In this document: positions 49,372 to 58,214 of the stretch, one piece after another | How the letters are laid out: every line of letters begins with the position of its first letter | Numbering within the stretch: position 1 is the first letter of the stretch | From: Chitinophaga sp. Ak27 | GTDB lineage: Bacteria > Bacteroidota > Bacteroidia > Chitinophagales > Chitinophagaceae | Length of the DNA stretch: 64,000 bases | Direction: 5' to 3' | Assembly: GCF_012726295.1 (NCBI RefSeq) | Contig: NZ_JABAOB010000004.1 | Location: 186,001 to 250,000, forward strand | The notes under the pieces: model-generated | Seen by the model: only the letters and a program-made list of their open reading frames with translations | Databases searched by the model: none | Told to the model about the DNA's origin: nothing | Position numbers and translations under genes: made by a program

Positions 49372-50829
49372 ATGGAACTAAAAGATTTATCACCACAGCC
49401 TTTATGGAAATATTTTGCCGACCTCAATGCCGTGCCCAGGGCTTCCAAGAAGGAAGAGCGGGTGATCGCCTTCATCGAAGATTTTGGTAAAAGCCTTGGC
49501 CTCGATACCCGGAAAGATCCCACCGGAAATGTGGTGATCCGCAAACCAGCTACACCCGGGATGGAAAACAGGCAAACGGTGATCCTCCAGTCGCACCTGG
49601 ATATGGTACATCAGAAAAATAACGACACTGTATTCAATTTCGATACACAGGGCATCGACATGTATGTAGATGGCGACTGGGTGAAAGCGCGGGGCACTAC
49701 CCTTGGTGCTGATAACGGCATCGGCGTAGCAGCGATCATGTCGGTGCTGGCCGATAAAACCATTGCGCATCCCGCACTGGAAGCCATGTTCACCATCGAT
49801 GAAGAAACCGGGATGACGGGCGCCAAGCAACTTGATCCCACCAATTTCTCCGGTACCATTTTATTGAACCTGGATACAGAAGAAGAGGATGAACTGACGA
49901 TTGGTTGCGCCGGCGGACTGGATACCAATACCAAAGGACTTTACCAGGAGGTGCCCGCACCTGCCCGCGCAGAGGGTTTTGATATTACCATCAAAGGCTT
50001 GCTGGGCGGTCACTCCGGCATGGACATTCATAAAGGCAGGGGCAACGCCAACAAGCTGATGAATCGCCTGTTGTATAAGGCCAAACAATTGTTCGATATA
50101 CAGCTGGCCAGCCTGGATGGAGGCAGCCTGCGCAATGCTATTCCGCGCGAATCCACCGCTACCGTCGCAGTACCGGAAACGGATAGCCGATCGTTCACGG
50201 CATTTGTACAAGACTTTGCGGCAACGCTGAAGGAAGAATATAAATCGCTAGAACCCGGACTGCTGGTGGAGTTGAAGCCAGTAACGGCGCCATCTTTGGT
50301 AATGGACCCGGCCTATTTTATGCAATTACTGCGGGCTATATACGCTACTCACAATGGGGTATTCCGTATGAGTCCCGATATCGCCGACCTGGTGGAAGCC
50401 TCATCCAACCTGGCCAGGGTCATCGCCAGGAATGGTGTTTTTATTACGCAGTCGCTGCAGCGCAGCAGCGTTGCCAGCACCAAGGAAGACGTGGCCTTTG
50501 CGGTACGCGCTGCCTTCGAAAATATAGACGCAGAAGTAGTGCAGGACGGAGAATATCCCGGCTGGCGGCCAGATGCCGATTCGGCCATCCTGCGCTTATT
50601 ACTCGATTTGTATAAAGACCATTTTGAACATACACCTAAAGTAGGCGCCTGTCACGCAGGGCTGGAATGTGGTATTTTAGGCGCGCACTTCAATGGTAAA
50701 CTTGACATGATTTCTTTTGGTCCTACTATCCGCGGTGCGCATTCCCCCGATGAAAGAGCACAGGTATCTTCTGTGGGGCGGTTCTATAATTATTTGCTGC
50801 ATATCCTCCGGGAAATACCGGCGAAGTAA
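49372..50829 (+). CDS. pepD: Aminoacyl-histidine dipeptidase (peptidase D, M20C)
   Basis: A 485-residue M20 metallopeptidase. Zinc ligands and catalytic residues are visible: LQSHLDMVH (HxD), TLGADNGIG (bridging Asp), TIDEETGM (Glu-Glu, base and ligand), NLDTEEEDEL (Asp) and the late IRGAHSPDER (His). A lid domain lies between about residues 205 and 385 (GLLGGHSGMDIHKGRGNAN). It hydrolyses X-His and other dipeptides in the cytoplasm. Length is as in E. coli PepD. It is a single gene just before the Ter cluster, with no evident link. Confidence 0.95.
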   Translation: MELKDLSPQPLWKYFADLNAVPRASKKEERVIAFIEDFGKSLGLDTRKDPTGNVVIRKPATPGMENRQTVILQSHLDMVHQKNNDTVFNFDTQGIDMYVDGDWVKARGTTLGADNGIGVAAIMSVLADKTIAHPALEAMFTIDEETGMTGAKQLDPTNFSGTILLNLDTEEEDELTIGCAGGLDTNTKGLYQEVPAPARAEGFDITIKGLLGGHSGMDIHKGRGNANKLMNRLLYKAKQLFDIQLASLDGGSLRNAIPRESTATVAVPETDSRSFTAFVQDFAATLKEEYKSLEPGLLVELKPVTAPSLVMDPAYFMQLLRAIYATHNGVFRMSPDIADLVEASSNLARVIARNGVFITQSLQRSSVASTKEDVAFAVRAAFENIDAEVVQDGEYPGWRPDADSAILRLLLDLYKDHFEHTPKVGACHAGLECGILGAHFNGKLDMISFGPTIRGAHSPDERAQVSSVGRFYNYLLHILREIPAK

Positions 50830-50934
50830 TTGTTAAAATAATTACAAATCAGGGTGTGTCAGGCAGCTGGTATACCCTGTTTCTTTTCTGATAAAATTAT
50901 ATAGTTTACCTTTCCTGAGATAAAATTCAGAACA

Positions 50935-51510
50935 ATGGCGATTAACTTACAAAAAGGACAACGAATTGATATCGGTCTTTCCCGTATCAGTGTGGGTTTA
51001 GGCTGGCATCCCAATGAAGGCACCGGGTACGATTTCGACCTCGACGCATCCGCTTTTATGATCGACGAAAACAGATTAATTCTCCAGGAAGAATACTTTA
51101 TTTTCTATGGCAATACTGATTCACCCGATGGTGCGTTGCACCATACCGGTGATGATCCTACTGGTGGTAACAGTGCGGTAGGAGATGATGAAGTGATCCA
51201 GGTAGACCTCTCCAAAGTAAATCCCAAGGTGAAGGAAATCCTGTTTGTAGTAACTATCCATGATGCATTTAACCGTAAGCAGAACTACGGGCAGGTGCGT
51301 GATTCCTATATCCGTATTGTAGACGATGTCAACGGGCAGGAAATCGCTAAATACGAGCTGGGAGAAGATTTCTCTATCGAAACAGGTGTTGAATTCGGTC
51401 GGCTGTATGTGAAAGATGGTAAATGGAAATTTGAAGCTTCCGGCAAAGGTTATAAAGAAGACCTGGCGTTTTTCCTCTCCAAATATTTTAAAGGTCAGAT
51501 CATTAAATAA
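50935..51510 (+). CDS. terD: TerD family protein
   Basis: A 191-residue TerD-domain protein with no signal peptide. The opening AINLQKGQRI and the calcium-binding region FDLDASAFM (about residues 37-45), HHTGDDPTGG (about 66-75) and DDEVIQVDLSKV (about 80-92) are the family hallmarks; TerD binds Ca2+ and gathers at the membrane in tellurite or other chemical stress. It is the first gene of a nine-gene plus-strand Ter operon and 9 bp from the second terD. It is most similar within the window to the minus-strand copy at 61833. Confidence 0.95.
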   Translation: MAINLQKGQRIDIGLSRISVGLGWHPNEGTGYDFDLDASAFMIDENRLILQEEYFIFYGNTDSPDGALHHTGDDPTGGNSAVGDDEVIQVDLSKVNPKVKEILFVVTIHDAFNRKQNYGQVRDSYIRIVDDVNGQEIAKYELGEDFSIETGVEFGRLYVKDGKWKFEASGKGYKEDLAFFLSKYFKGQIIK

Positions 51511-51519
51511 ACATCACAT

Positions 51520-52203
51520 ATGGCTATTAATTTAGTGAAAGGTCAAACGATAGACCTTCGTAAAAACGACTCCGGAGAAGAATTTGATCTGTCTACCGTT
51601 ACTATCGGGTTGGGCTGGGATGTAAGGCAAAAGAAAAAGGATGATGGCTTTTTCGGCAAGCTGTTTGGCGGCGCGCAGAAAGAAGAAGAATACGACCTGG
51701 ATGCAGTGGCCTTGTTGCTCGATAATAACGGAAAAGTAGCGAACCTGGGCCGCACTGTGCAAACCCGCGATGGCAGAAGCATGGGCCTTTTTGAAGGGGA
51801 CGTGGTGTTCTTCAATTCAATGAAACATCCGTCCGGCCACATCTGGCTCACCGGTGATAACCGCACCGGCGCCGGGGATGGCGACGATGAGCAGATTATC
51901 ATCAAGCTCAATGAGTTGGATAACCGGTATCAGAAAATATTATTCATGGTCACCATCTACCAGGGTCGTCAGAACAACCAGCACTTTGGCATGATAGAAA
52001 ATGCCTTTATCCGCGCGGTAGACAGAAAAGGGAAGGAGATTGCGAAGTACAGCCTGTCGGGCGACAGTACCTACAATGGTATGTGCTCTATGACCTTTGC
52101 AGAGATCTATCGCAAAGATGGCGCCTGGAAATTCAGGGCACTCGGTACACCACATCAATCTGATAGTTTTATTGATGAACTGAAGAAGTTGACCTATTCC
52201 TGA
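51520..52203 (+). CDS. TerD family protein with inserted loop
   Basis: A 227-residue TerD-domain protein. It carries an extra charged loop (RQKKKDDGFFGKLFGGAQKEEE, in parts, about residues 32-53) before the YDLDAVALLL strand, a feature of TerD subfamilies sometimes named TerX or TerZ. The calcium-type segment WLTGDNRTGAGDGDDEQI (about 105-122) is intact. It follows the first terD after 9 bp, so the two are co-translated and may form mixed assemblies. Confidence 0.93.
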   Translation: MAINLVKGQTIDLRKNDSGEEFDLSTVTIGLGWDVRQKKKDDGFFGKLFGGAQKEEEYDLDAVALLLDNNGKVANLGRTVQTRDGRSMGLFEGDVVFFNSMKHPSGHIWLTGDNRTGAGDGDDEQIIIKLNELDNRYQKILFMVTIYQGRQNNQHFGMIENAFIRAVDRKGKEIAKYSLSGDSTYNGMCSMTFAEIYRKDGAWKFRALGTPHQSDSFIDELKKLTYS

Positions 52204-52252
52204 TGTTAAACCGTTAACCCCTTTCTGTAGCAAACACTTAATTCTGTATTGT

Positions 52253-52891
52253 ATGAGAAGACTACCCGTGTATCTTTTGCTGGATACCTCCGGTTCTATG
52301 AGCGGAGAGCCCATAGAAGCCGTGAAAAATGGGGTGCAGGTAATGATCAGTTCATTGCGGCAAAACCCGCAGGCCATTGAAACCGCCTTTATTAGTGTCA
52401 TCACTTTTGACAGTACCGCCCGGCAGGCGGTGCCACTTACCGATCTATCTTCTTTCCAGGTGCCCGATATCCGGGCTTCCGGTACTACGGCTATGGGAGA
52501 AGCGCTGCAATTGTTAGCCAGCTGCATAGACCGGGAAGTAGCGCAAACCACCACGGAGCGAAAGGGCGATTGGAAGCCGCTGGTATTCATTATGACCGAT
52601 GGTATCCCTACCGACAACTGGCAAAGTGGCCTGGCTGCCTATAAACAACGTAAAACAGCATATACCGTGGCCTGCGCTGCCGGCAATGGGGCCGATTCCG
52701 CTGTGCTGAAACAGGTCACCAATAACGTGGTAAGGCTCGATACTGCCGACAGCCACAGCATCTCCAAATTTTTTGCCTGGGTAACCGCCTCTATCGGCGT
52801 CAGCTCTACGAAAATAGAACACTCTGGTAAAGAACTCGCCGGCCTGGACGAACTACCACCCCCTCCGGCTGAACTGAACATTGTGGTATAA
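52253..52891 (+). CDS. TerY-type von Willebrand factor A domain protein (copy 1)
   Basis: A 212-residue single vWA domain. The MIDAS metal site is DTSGS (residues 11-15), with the Thr in ASGTTAMGEAL (about 80-90) and Asp in FIMTDGIPTD (about 117-126). It matches TerY, the vWA partner in Ter phosphorylation modules. The C-terminus ends with LPPPPAELNIVV, nearly the same as the next copy, so this proline tail is probably a docking or export-free interaction motif. No signal peptide. In operon with a second and third copy. Confidence 0.93.
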   Translation: MRRLPVYLLLDTSGSMSGEPIEAVKNGVQVMISSLRQNPQAIETAFISVITFDSTARQAVPLTDLSSFQVPDIRASGTTAMGEALQLLASCIDREVAQTTTERKGDWKPLVFIMTDGIPTDNWQSGLAAYKQRKTAYTVACAAGNGADSAVLKQVTNNVVRLDTADSHSISKFFAWVTASIGVSSTKIEHSGKELAGLDELPPPPAELNIVV

Positions 52892-52907
52892 GCATTAAAA
52901 TTTAACC

Positions 52908-53543
52908 ATGCGAAGACTACCCGTATATTTTTTATTGGATACCTCGGGTTCTATGTTTGGAGAACCCATTCAGGCACTTAACAATGCGCTGAGCGGTATG
53001 GTGAATACCCTGCGCATGGATGCGCAGGCGCTGGACTCCCTTTGGCTCAGCATCATCACGTTCGACCGGGATGTAAAGGAGCTGATGCCACTCACTGAAC
53101 TGGTCAGCTTCCAATTGCCCGAAATCACCTGTCCGCAGAGCGGCCCTACCCATACCGGCAGCGGCCTCGAATTCCTGCACGCCCGCGTAAGCACTGATGT
53201 GCGTAAAGGAACGCCTACGCAGAAAGGCGACTGGCGCCCATTGCTGTTTATTTTTACCGATGGCAAGCCCTCCGATCTGCAACTGTATCGCAGCATGATT
53301 CCTAAGGTGAAGGAGCTGAACTTCGCCGCCATCGTAGGTTGTGCGGCCGGCAAAGTGGCCGACAATGAGATGCTGCGCGAACTGGCAGATACCGTTGTGC
53401 ACCTCGACACAGCCGACAGCGCCACCCTGAAACAGTTTTTTAAATGGGTATCCGATACCATAGAACAAGGTAACAAAAGTATGGGCACTACCTCACAGGT
53501 AGTATTGCCACCACCTCCCCAGGAAGTGAATTTAATTATCTGA
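52908..53543 (+). CDS. TerY-type von Willebrand factor A domain protein (copy 2)
   Basis: A 211-residue paralogue of the preceding gene, 16 bp downstream. MIDAS residues DTSGS (11-15), Thr in PTHTGSGLEF and Asp in FIFTDGKPSD are all kept. It ends LPPPPQEVNLII, matching the tail of copy 1 (LPPPPAELNIVV). Duplication followed by clear divergence suggests that the two bind different partners or form a heteromer. It precedes the AIM24-like gene by 12 bp. Confidence 0.93.
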   Translation: MRRLPVYFLLDTSGSMFGEPIQALNNALSGMVNTLRMDAQALDSLWLSIITFDRDVKELMPLTELVSFQLPEITCPQSGPTHTGSGLEFLHARVSTDVRKGTPTQKGDWRPLLFIFTDGKPSDLQLYRSMIPKVKELNFAAIVGCAAGKVADNEMLRELADTVVHLDTADSATLKQFFKWVSDTIEQGNKSMGTTSQVVLPPPPQEVNLII

Positions 53544-53555
53544 TAACCCCCAGGC

Positions 53556-54185
53556 ATGAACGTAAAATTGATAGGGCACGACTTTAAGTGCCTGCAGGTA
53601 GAGTTAGACCCACAGGAAAAATTCTATTGCGAAAAAGGTGCATTGATTTATTATGAGGAAGGTATACAATCTACCATCAATGTATTTGATAAAGGAGTAG
53701 CCGGACTAATCAAAAGAAAGTTAACCGGAGAAAGCATTTTCCAGGTAGCACTCAGCAATGCACATCCACAGCCCAGAAAACTCGTGGTAGCAGGTAAAGT
53801 AGGACTGTTACCCATTAACCTGAAACAATTGTCGGGAGGTATTATCTGTCGCGCCGGCGTATACGTGGCCTCATCCGACAAAGTAGATATTGATGTAAAA
53901 ATGAACCTGACCTCCCTCATTGGAGGTACTGGTTTGATCATGCAAAAGTTAACCGGTTTTTGTACTGTATTTATCGACGTGATAGGCACGCCTATCACGC
54001 TGGACCTGGCGCCGGGCCAAACGGTATTTGTAGATGAAAAAAGTTTTATCTGCATGCATGCCGATATGCAAAACCGGATGTCGTCGCACTTTTCCGGAAA
54101 TAATATGCTGGGAGGAGAGGGCCTTACCATGTTGAAGATCACCGGTCCCGGCACCGTTTACGTCACTTCTGTAAATTTTGGATAA
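53556..54185 (+). CDS. AIM24/TIGR00266-like protein
   Basis: A 209-residue all-beta protein of the AIM24 family: CLQVELDPQEKFYCEKGALIYYE (in parts, about residues 12-34) opening, KLTGESIFQVAL in the middle, and LAPGQTVFVDEKSFICM plus the closing ITGPGTVYVTSV. The fold is a beta-prism-like double barrel; bacterial members often sit in Ter operons and may act as scaffold or ligand-binding proteins. Its stop overlaps the next start (TAATG), so translation is coupled to the zinc-ribbon TerY gene. Confidence 0.85.
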   Translation: MNVKLIGHDFKCLQVELDPQEKFYCEKGALIYYEEGIQSTINVFDKGVAGLIKRKLTGESIFQVALSNAHPQPRKLVVAGKVGLLPINLKQLSGGIICRAGVYVASSDKVDIDVKMNLTSLIGGTGLIMQKLTGFCTVFIDVIGTPITLDLAPGQTVFVDEKSFICMHADMQNRMSSHFSGNNMLGGEGLTMLKITGPGTVYVTSVNFG

Positions 54186-55240
54186 TGAGAAGACTGCCTA
54201 TTTATTTTTTGATAGATGTTTCTGAGTCCATGGTGGGAGAGCCCATCCAGCAAGTAGAAGAGGGATTGTCGACCGTCATCCAGGCGTTGAAAGCCGATCC
54301 CTATGCCCTTGAAACGGTATGGGTATCTATCCTGGTATTTGCCGGACAGGCGAAAACATTGGTGCCTTTACAGGAGATCATCCAGTTTTATCCGCCCCGC
54401 TTTCCGGTAGGCGGCGGCACTTCCCTGAGCAGGGGCCTGGGACAGCTGATGATGGAGCTTCGGAAAAACCAGGTAAAAACTACTTACGAGAAGAAAGGCG
54501 ACTGGAAGCCAATAGTCTTTTTATTCACAGATGGCGTGCCCACCGATGATACCCGGCCGGCTATTGCCGAGTGGAAACAAAACTGGCAACGGGCTGTCAA
54601 CACGGTGGCGGTGTCTTTCGGTAATGAGGCCGACCTGAGTTTGTTGAAGGAGTTGACCGAAAATGTATTGCATTTTAAAAATACCACTACTGCCGCTTAC
54701 CAGGAATTCTTTAAATGGGTAACAGATTCCGTTAAAACCAGCAGCCAGAGTGTGGAAAACAATGCTTCCGGCTTTGAGCTGGCCCGCATACTGGAAGATG
54801 ATACCCTCACAAAAGTGGATACTACACAATCCCTGCCATCTATGCAGGGGGTGGACAGCAATTATGCTGTGGTAGCCGGCAAATGTCAAAATACCGGCCG
54901 CGCTTATTTAATGAAGTACCGCAGATCGGTAGAAGAAGCCGAAATTTATGGCCTCAGCCTGGATCGCTTGTCATACCGTCTCGTGGGGGCGTTCCCGTTA
55001 GATGCTTCGTACGATGAGCTGTCGGACCATAGCGGCGGCCCGGTACGCATTAACAGCGATGAGCTGATCGGTAATCCCACATGTCCCTGTTGCGGCAATC
55101 AAACCGCCTTCGCCATGTGTGGTTGCGGCCAGATTCACTGTATTGGCACCGAAACGGTGAGCAGCTGCCCGGGTTGTGGCAGCCGCAATACATACGGCAT
55201 CAGTGATGGTGGATTTGATGTAAACCGCGCGCAGGGTTAA
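54185..55240 (+). CDS. TerY-type vWA protein with C-terminal zinc ribbon
   Basis: A 351-residue protein. The vWA domain (residues 1-190) has MIDAS DVSES (11-15). A linker with ALPSMQGVDSNYAVV-like segment leads to a second globular region (about 230-290), then a cysteine-rich end with Cys300, 302, 303, 312, 314, 319, 328 and 331 (CPCCGNQ; MCGCGQIHC; CPGCG) that can bind two zinc ions, the TerY-C domain. It is directly followed by the phosphatase and kinase genes, making this copy the TerY of a TerY-P triad. It lacks the PPPP tail of copies 1 and 2. Confidence 0.92.
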   Translation: MRRLPIYFLIDVSESMVGEPIQQVEEGLSTVIQALKADPYALETVWVSILVFAGQAKTLVPLQEIIQFYPPRFPVGGGTSLSRGLGQLMMELRKNQVKTTYEKKGDWKPIVFLFTDGVPTDDTRPAIAEWKQNWQRAVNTVAVSFGNEADLSLLKELTENVLHFKNTTTAAYQEFFKWVTDSVKTSSQSVENNASGFELARILEDDTLTKVDTTQSLPSMQGVDSNYAVVAGKCQNTGRAYLMKYRRSVEEAEIYGLSLDRLSYRLVGAFPLDASYDELSDHSGGPVRINSDELIGNPTCPCCGNQTAFAMCGCGQIHCIGTETVSSCPGCGSRNTYGISDGGFDVNRAQG

Positions 55241-55252
55241 TATAAGAGCAGT

Positions 55253-56653
55253 ATGGGAAAATCATTTATCCGGGAGCTCTTCCAGGCACAACAGATCGAT
55301 ATCAGTAACCGGGAACAATTATTCGAAGCCTTCGTGCAGGAAGAAGAAAACCTGCACCGGGTAAAACAAATATTGGAAAATCAACAGTTCCTTATGGACA
55401 GATGGCAGTTAAAAAGCAGGCTGGCGGATATTCAGCAACAAACCGTTGTGATTCCTAATGCCACCATGGGCAAGATATATGAAGCCAGGCTTGATTTTCA
55501 ACAACTCAACTGGACCGATTTTACCACTTTTACCATAACTGGATTGGATGCCGTGGGCCTGCAGTTCGATAGCGCCACCTCGGTAATCAGCGGTACGCCC
55601 ACCCAAAATGGCGACTGGCGCATAAAGCTCAGTTATCGCCTCCAGGGCGAGTCCGAGGAAACGCCGTTGCACGAAAAATTGGTGCCTCTCATCATAAATC
55701 CCGACCCCAGGTCGCTCTGGAAGAATATCAGCAGCGATAGCACTGCTCCGTTTTGGCGGGAAGATAATGTGGCCACATCGGCGGTACTGGGCGATAAACG
55801 ACTGGTAGTAGCCTCGCGAAGGGGGCGTTCTCACGCCAATACTGGTGGGTTCCGGGACGATGATTTCGCGTTCCGGCATTTTCCCGATACCGGCTGGACA
55901 GTGCTGGCCGTGTCTGACGGCGCCGGTAGCGCGCCACTGGCCCGGGAAGGCGCCCGTATGGCATGCGCTCATATTGTAGCGTACTTTGAACAGCATTTTA
56001 CCAATGCAGCACTGGCGCCGTTCGACACCCTCCTGGCAGAACATGCCGCCAATCCCAGCGAAAAAACGGAGAAGCAGCTTACCCGCTTCGTATACGACCA
56101 GCTGGGAAAAGCTGCCTTTACCACTCATAAAAAAATCGCTGAATTTGCGCATAGCCAGCAAGTTCCTGTTAAAGATTTTCATGCGACCCTTATATTTGCA
56201 CTACTGAAAAAGTATCCTTGTGGCTATGTTATCATGAGTTTTGGGGTGGGCGACTGCCCCATTGGCTTATTAAATAAGGATTTGTCGGCCATCACCCTGA
56301 TGAACCGCCTGGATGTAGGGGAGTTTGGAGGAGGAACCAGGTTCATCACGATGCCGGAAATCTTTAAAAGTGATACATTTGCTACCCGCTTCGGTTTTAA
56401 GCTGGTGCCAGACTTTTCCTACCTGATGCTTATGACAGACGGTATTTACGATCCCAAGTTTGAAGTAGAAGCCAACCTGGAGAAAGTCAGTGCCTGGAAA
56501 GCACTGCTGGCCGACCTGGGCGGAGATAATAAAGAGAATGCCATCGTGGAACTCGATACGTATCCTCCGGCAGTAGCGCAACAGCTATCTGACTGGATGG
56601 ACTTCTGGAGTCCCGGTAATCACGACGACCGGACTTTAATGATTATCAGTTAA
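55253..56653 (+). CDS. PP2C-family protein phosphatase with N-terminal Ig-like domain (TerY-P triad)
   Basis: A 466-residue protein. Residues 1-65 are helical, 68-150 form a cadherin/He_PIG Ig-like domain (LQFDSATSVISGTPTQNGDW), and 175-466 are a PP2C phosphatase. Metal ligands appear in RDDDF (201-205), SDGAGSA (221-227), LMTDGIYD (about 400-407) and NHDDRTLMI near the end. It would remove phosphates placed by the adjacent kinase-like protein. It lies between TerY-zinc-ribbon and kinase genes, the arrangement of the TerY-P phosphorylation triad. Confidence 0.9.
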   Translation: MGKSFIRELFQAQQIDISNREQLFEAFVQEEENLHRVKQILENQQFLMDRWQLKSRLADIQQQTVVIPNATMGKIYEARLDFQQLNWTDFTTFTITGLDAVGLQFDSATSVISGTPTQNGDWRIKLSYRLQGESEETPLHEKLVPLIINPDPRSLWKNISSDSTAPFWREDNVATSAVLGDKRLVVASRRGRSHANTGGFRDDDFAFRHFPDTGWTVLAVSDGAGSAPLAREGARMACAHIVAYFEQHFTNAALAPFDTLLAEHAANPSEKTEKQLTRFVYDQLGKAAFTTHKKIAEFAHSQQVPVKDFHATLIFALLKKYPCGYVIMSFGVGDCPIGLLNKDLSAITLMNRLDVGEFGGGTRFITMPEIFKSDTFATRFGFKLVPDFSYLMLMTDGIYDPKFEVEANLEKVSAWKALLADLGGDNKENAIVELDTYPPAVAQQLSDWMDFWSPGNHDDRTLMIIS

Positions 56654-56680
56654 CCTACATGGGCCGGTAATGCTAGCTAT

Positions 56681-58189
56681 ATGAACACAAAAACAGTCAG
56701 CTCCGTCATTCACACAGGAAAAACTTATCAATACGTTGATAACGGGCAACCTATGCGTGGCGGGATGAAAGACGTATACTTCAGCCCGGATAAATCTTAT
56801 GTAGTGGCATTTTACCGGGATATGCCCGATTATAATGCCAAAGAAAGGCTGAAAAAGATTGTAACCGATTATCACAACAGCTTCTTTAACCGTGAAGGCG
56901 GCAGCTACTATAAGGACCTCTATTGTTGGCCTACCGACATGATCTCCACCGATAAGCAAGTGGGCCTCATTGTGCCCTGCTATCCCGGACATTTTTTCTT
57001 TAAGAAGGGATATGCCGCCAATGATCTTATTAAAGGAAAAGAGAAAGAAGGGAAGTGGTTTGCTTCCCCAAAATTCCGCAATAAGCAATTTGCCTTACGG
57101 CTCGATGAAACAGAACTGGGCAACTGGCTAAGCTATTACCAGGTATGCGTAAATATAGTTCGTGGCGTAAAGCGCCTGCATGCCGCAGGCCTGGCGCATT
57201 CAGATCTCTCCTATAAAAATGTGCTGGTAGACCCTGTTACCAAATCTGCCGCTATTATTGATATCGACGGGCTGGTGGTACCAGGCTTGTACCCGCCCGA
57301 TGTTATTGGCACCGCCGATTTCATTGCGCCGGAAGTGTTGGCTACCAAACACCTGGATGTGAAAGATCCGGGCAGGAAGCTGCCCAATCGCACTACCGAC
57401 TTGCACGCACTGGCTGTGATGATCTATATGTACCTCCTGTACCGCCATCCCCTCAAAGGAGGAAAAGTACATGACCTGGATACTGAAAAAGATGACCTGC
57501 TGTCGATGGGAGAAAAGGCGCTGTTTATAGAGCATCCAACAGATGCGTCTAACCGGCCAAAGGTGCAGCACCTCAATCCCAAAGAACTGCCCTGGGCCGA
57601 TGTCACTAAAATACCATACACCATCACTGGACCTTACCTGAAAGAGCTGTTTCACCAGGCATTCGTGACAGGGTTGCATGATCCGGCACAGCGCCCGCCC
57701 GCCGATATGTGGGAACAGGCGCTGTTGAAAACGACCGACCTGATGCAGCCCTGCAGCAACCCGTCCTGCGAACAGCAATGGTACGTGTTCGACAATACGG
57801 TTTCTCCCAAATGCCCTTTCTGTGGTGCGCCGCATAAAGGTACCCTGCCGGTATTGGATCTCTATTACGAGTTCAAACCTACAGTGTGGAGGCCCGAAAA
57901 TCACCGGTTGATGGTATACCACAACCAATACCTGTTTCAATGGCATGTGAACCGCAATGTGGTCCGCAACGAGCGGCTCAGCGCGGAACAAAAGGTGCCG
58001 GTAGGCTATTTTACTTTTTACCACGGCAAATGGGTACTGGTAAACCAGCAATTACCGGCGCTGAAAGACCTCACGGAAGACAAGGAAATCCCTGTGGGCA
58101 GCATGGTGGAATTAACAGATGGGAAAAAATTGTTGTTGTCCCGCGAGGAGGGAGGAAGAGTCGTAATTATTACAATGGCCAATCAATAA
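56681..58189 (+). CDS. Protein-kinase-like protein with zinc ribbon (TerY-P triad)
   Basis: A 502-residue protein with a divergent kinase fold. The catalytic loop is HSDLSYKN (173-180; Asp and Asn present), and the activation segment GTADFIAPEV (210-219) holds an APE-like triplet. The metal-binding DFG is changed to IDIDG (193-197), and the expected VAxK lysine position reads VVAFYRD (41-47) with no lysine, so ATP contacts differ from canonical kinases. A zinc ribbon follows (Cys358, Cys363, Cys378, Cys381), then a beta-rich C-terminus resembling FHA-like domains. It completes the TerY-P triad with the vWA and PP2C genes. Confidence 0.85.
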   Translation: MNTKTVSSVIHTGKTYQYVDNGQPMRGGMKDVYFSPDKSYVVAFYRDMPDYNAKERLKKIVTDYHNSFFNREGGSYYKDLYCWPTDMISTDKQVGLIVPCYPGHFFFKKGYAANDLIKGKEKEGKWFASPKFRNKQFALRLDETELGNWLSYYQVCVNIVRGVKRLHAAGLAHSDLSYKNVLVDPVTKSAAIIDIDGLVVPGLYPPDVIGTADFIAPEVLATKHLDVKDPGRKLPNRTTDLHALAVMIYMYLLYRHPLKGGKVHDLDTEKDDLLSMGEKALFIEHPTDASNRPKVQHLNPKELPWADVTKIPYTITGPYLKELFHQAFVTGLHDPAQRPPADMWEQALLKTTDLMQPCSNPSCEQQWYVFDNTVSPKCPFCGAPHKGTLPVLDLYYEFKPTVWRPENHRLMVYHNQYLFQWHVNRNVVRNERLSAEQKVPVGYFTFYHGKWVLVNQQLPALKDLTEDKEIPVGSMVELTDGKKLLLSREEGGRVVIITMANQ

Positions 58190-58214
58190 AACCTATATAA
58201 AAAAACAAACAGCG

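Noticed and set aside
55409..56182. 257-codon minus-strand frame
   Set aside because: Antisense to the PP2C gene with intact motifs.
57200..58051. 283-codon minus-strand frame
   Set aside because: Antisense to the kinase-like gene, whose motifs and zinc ribbon are clear.
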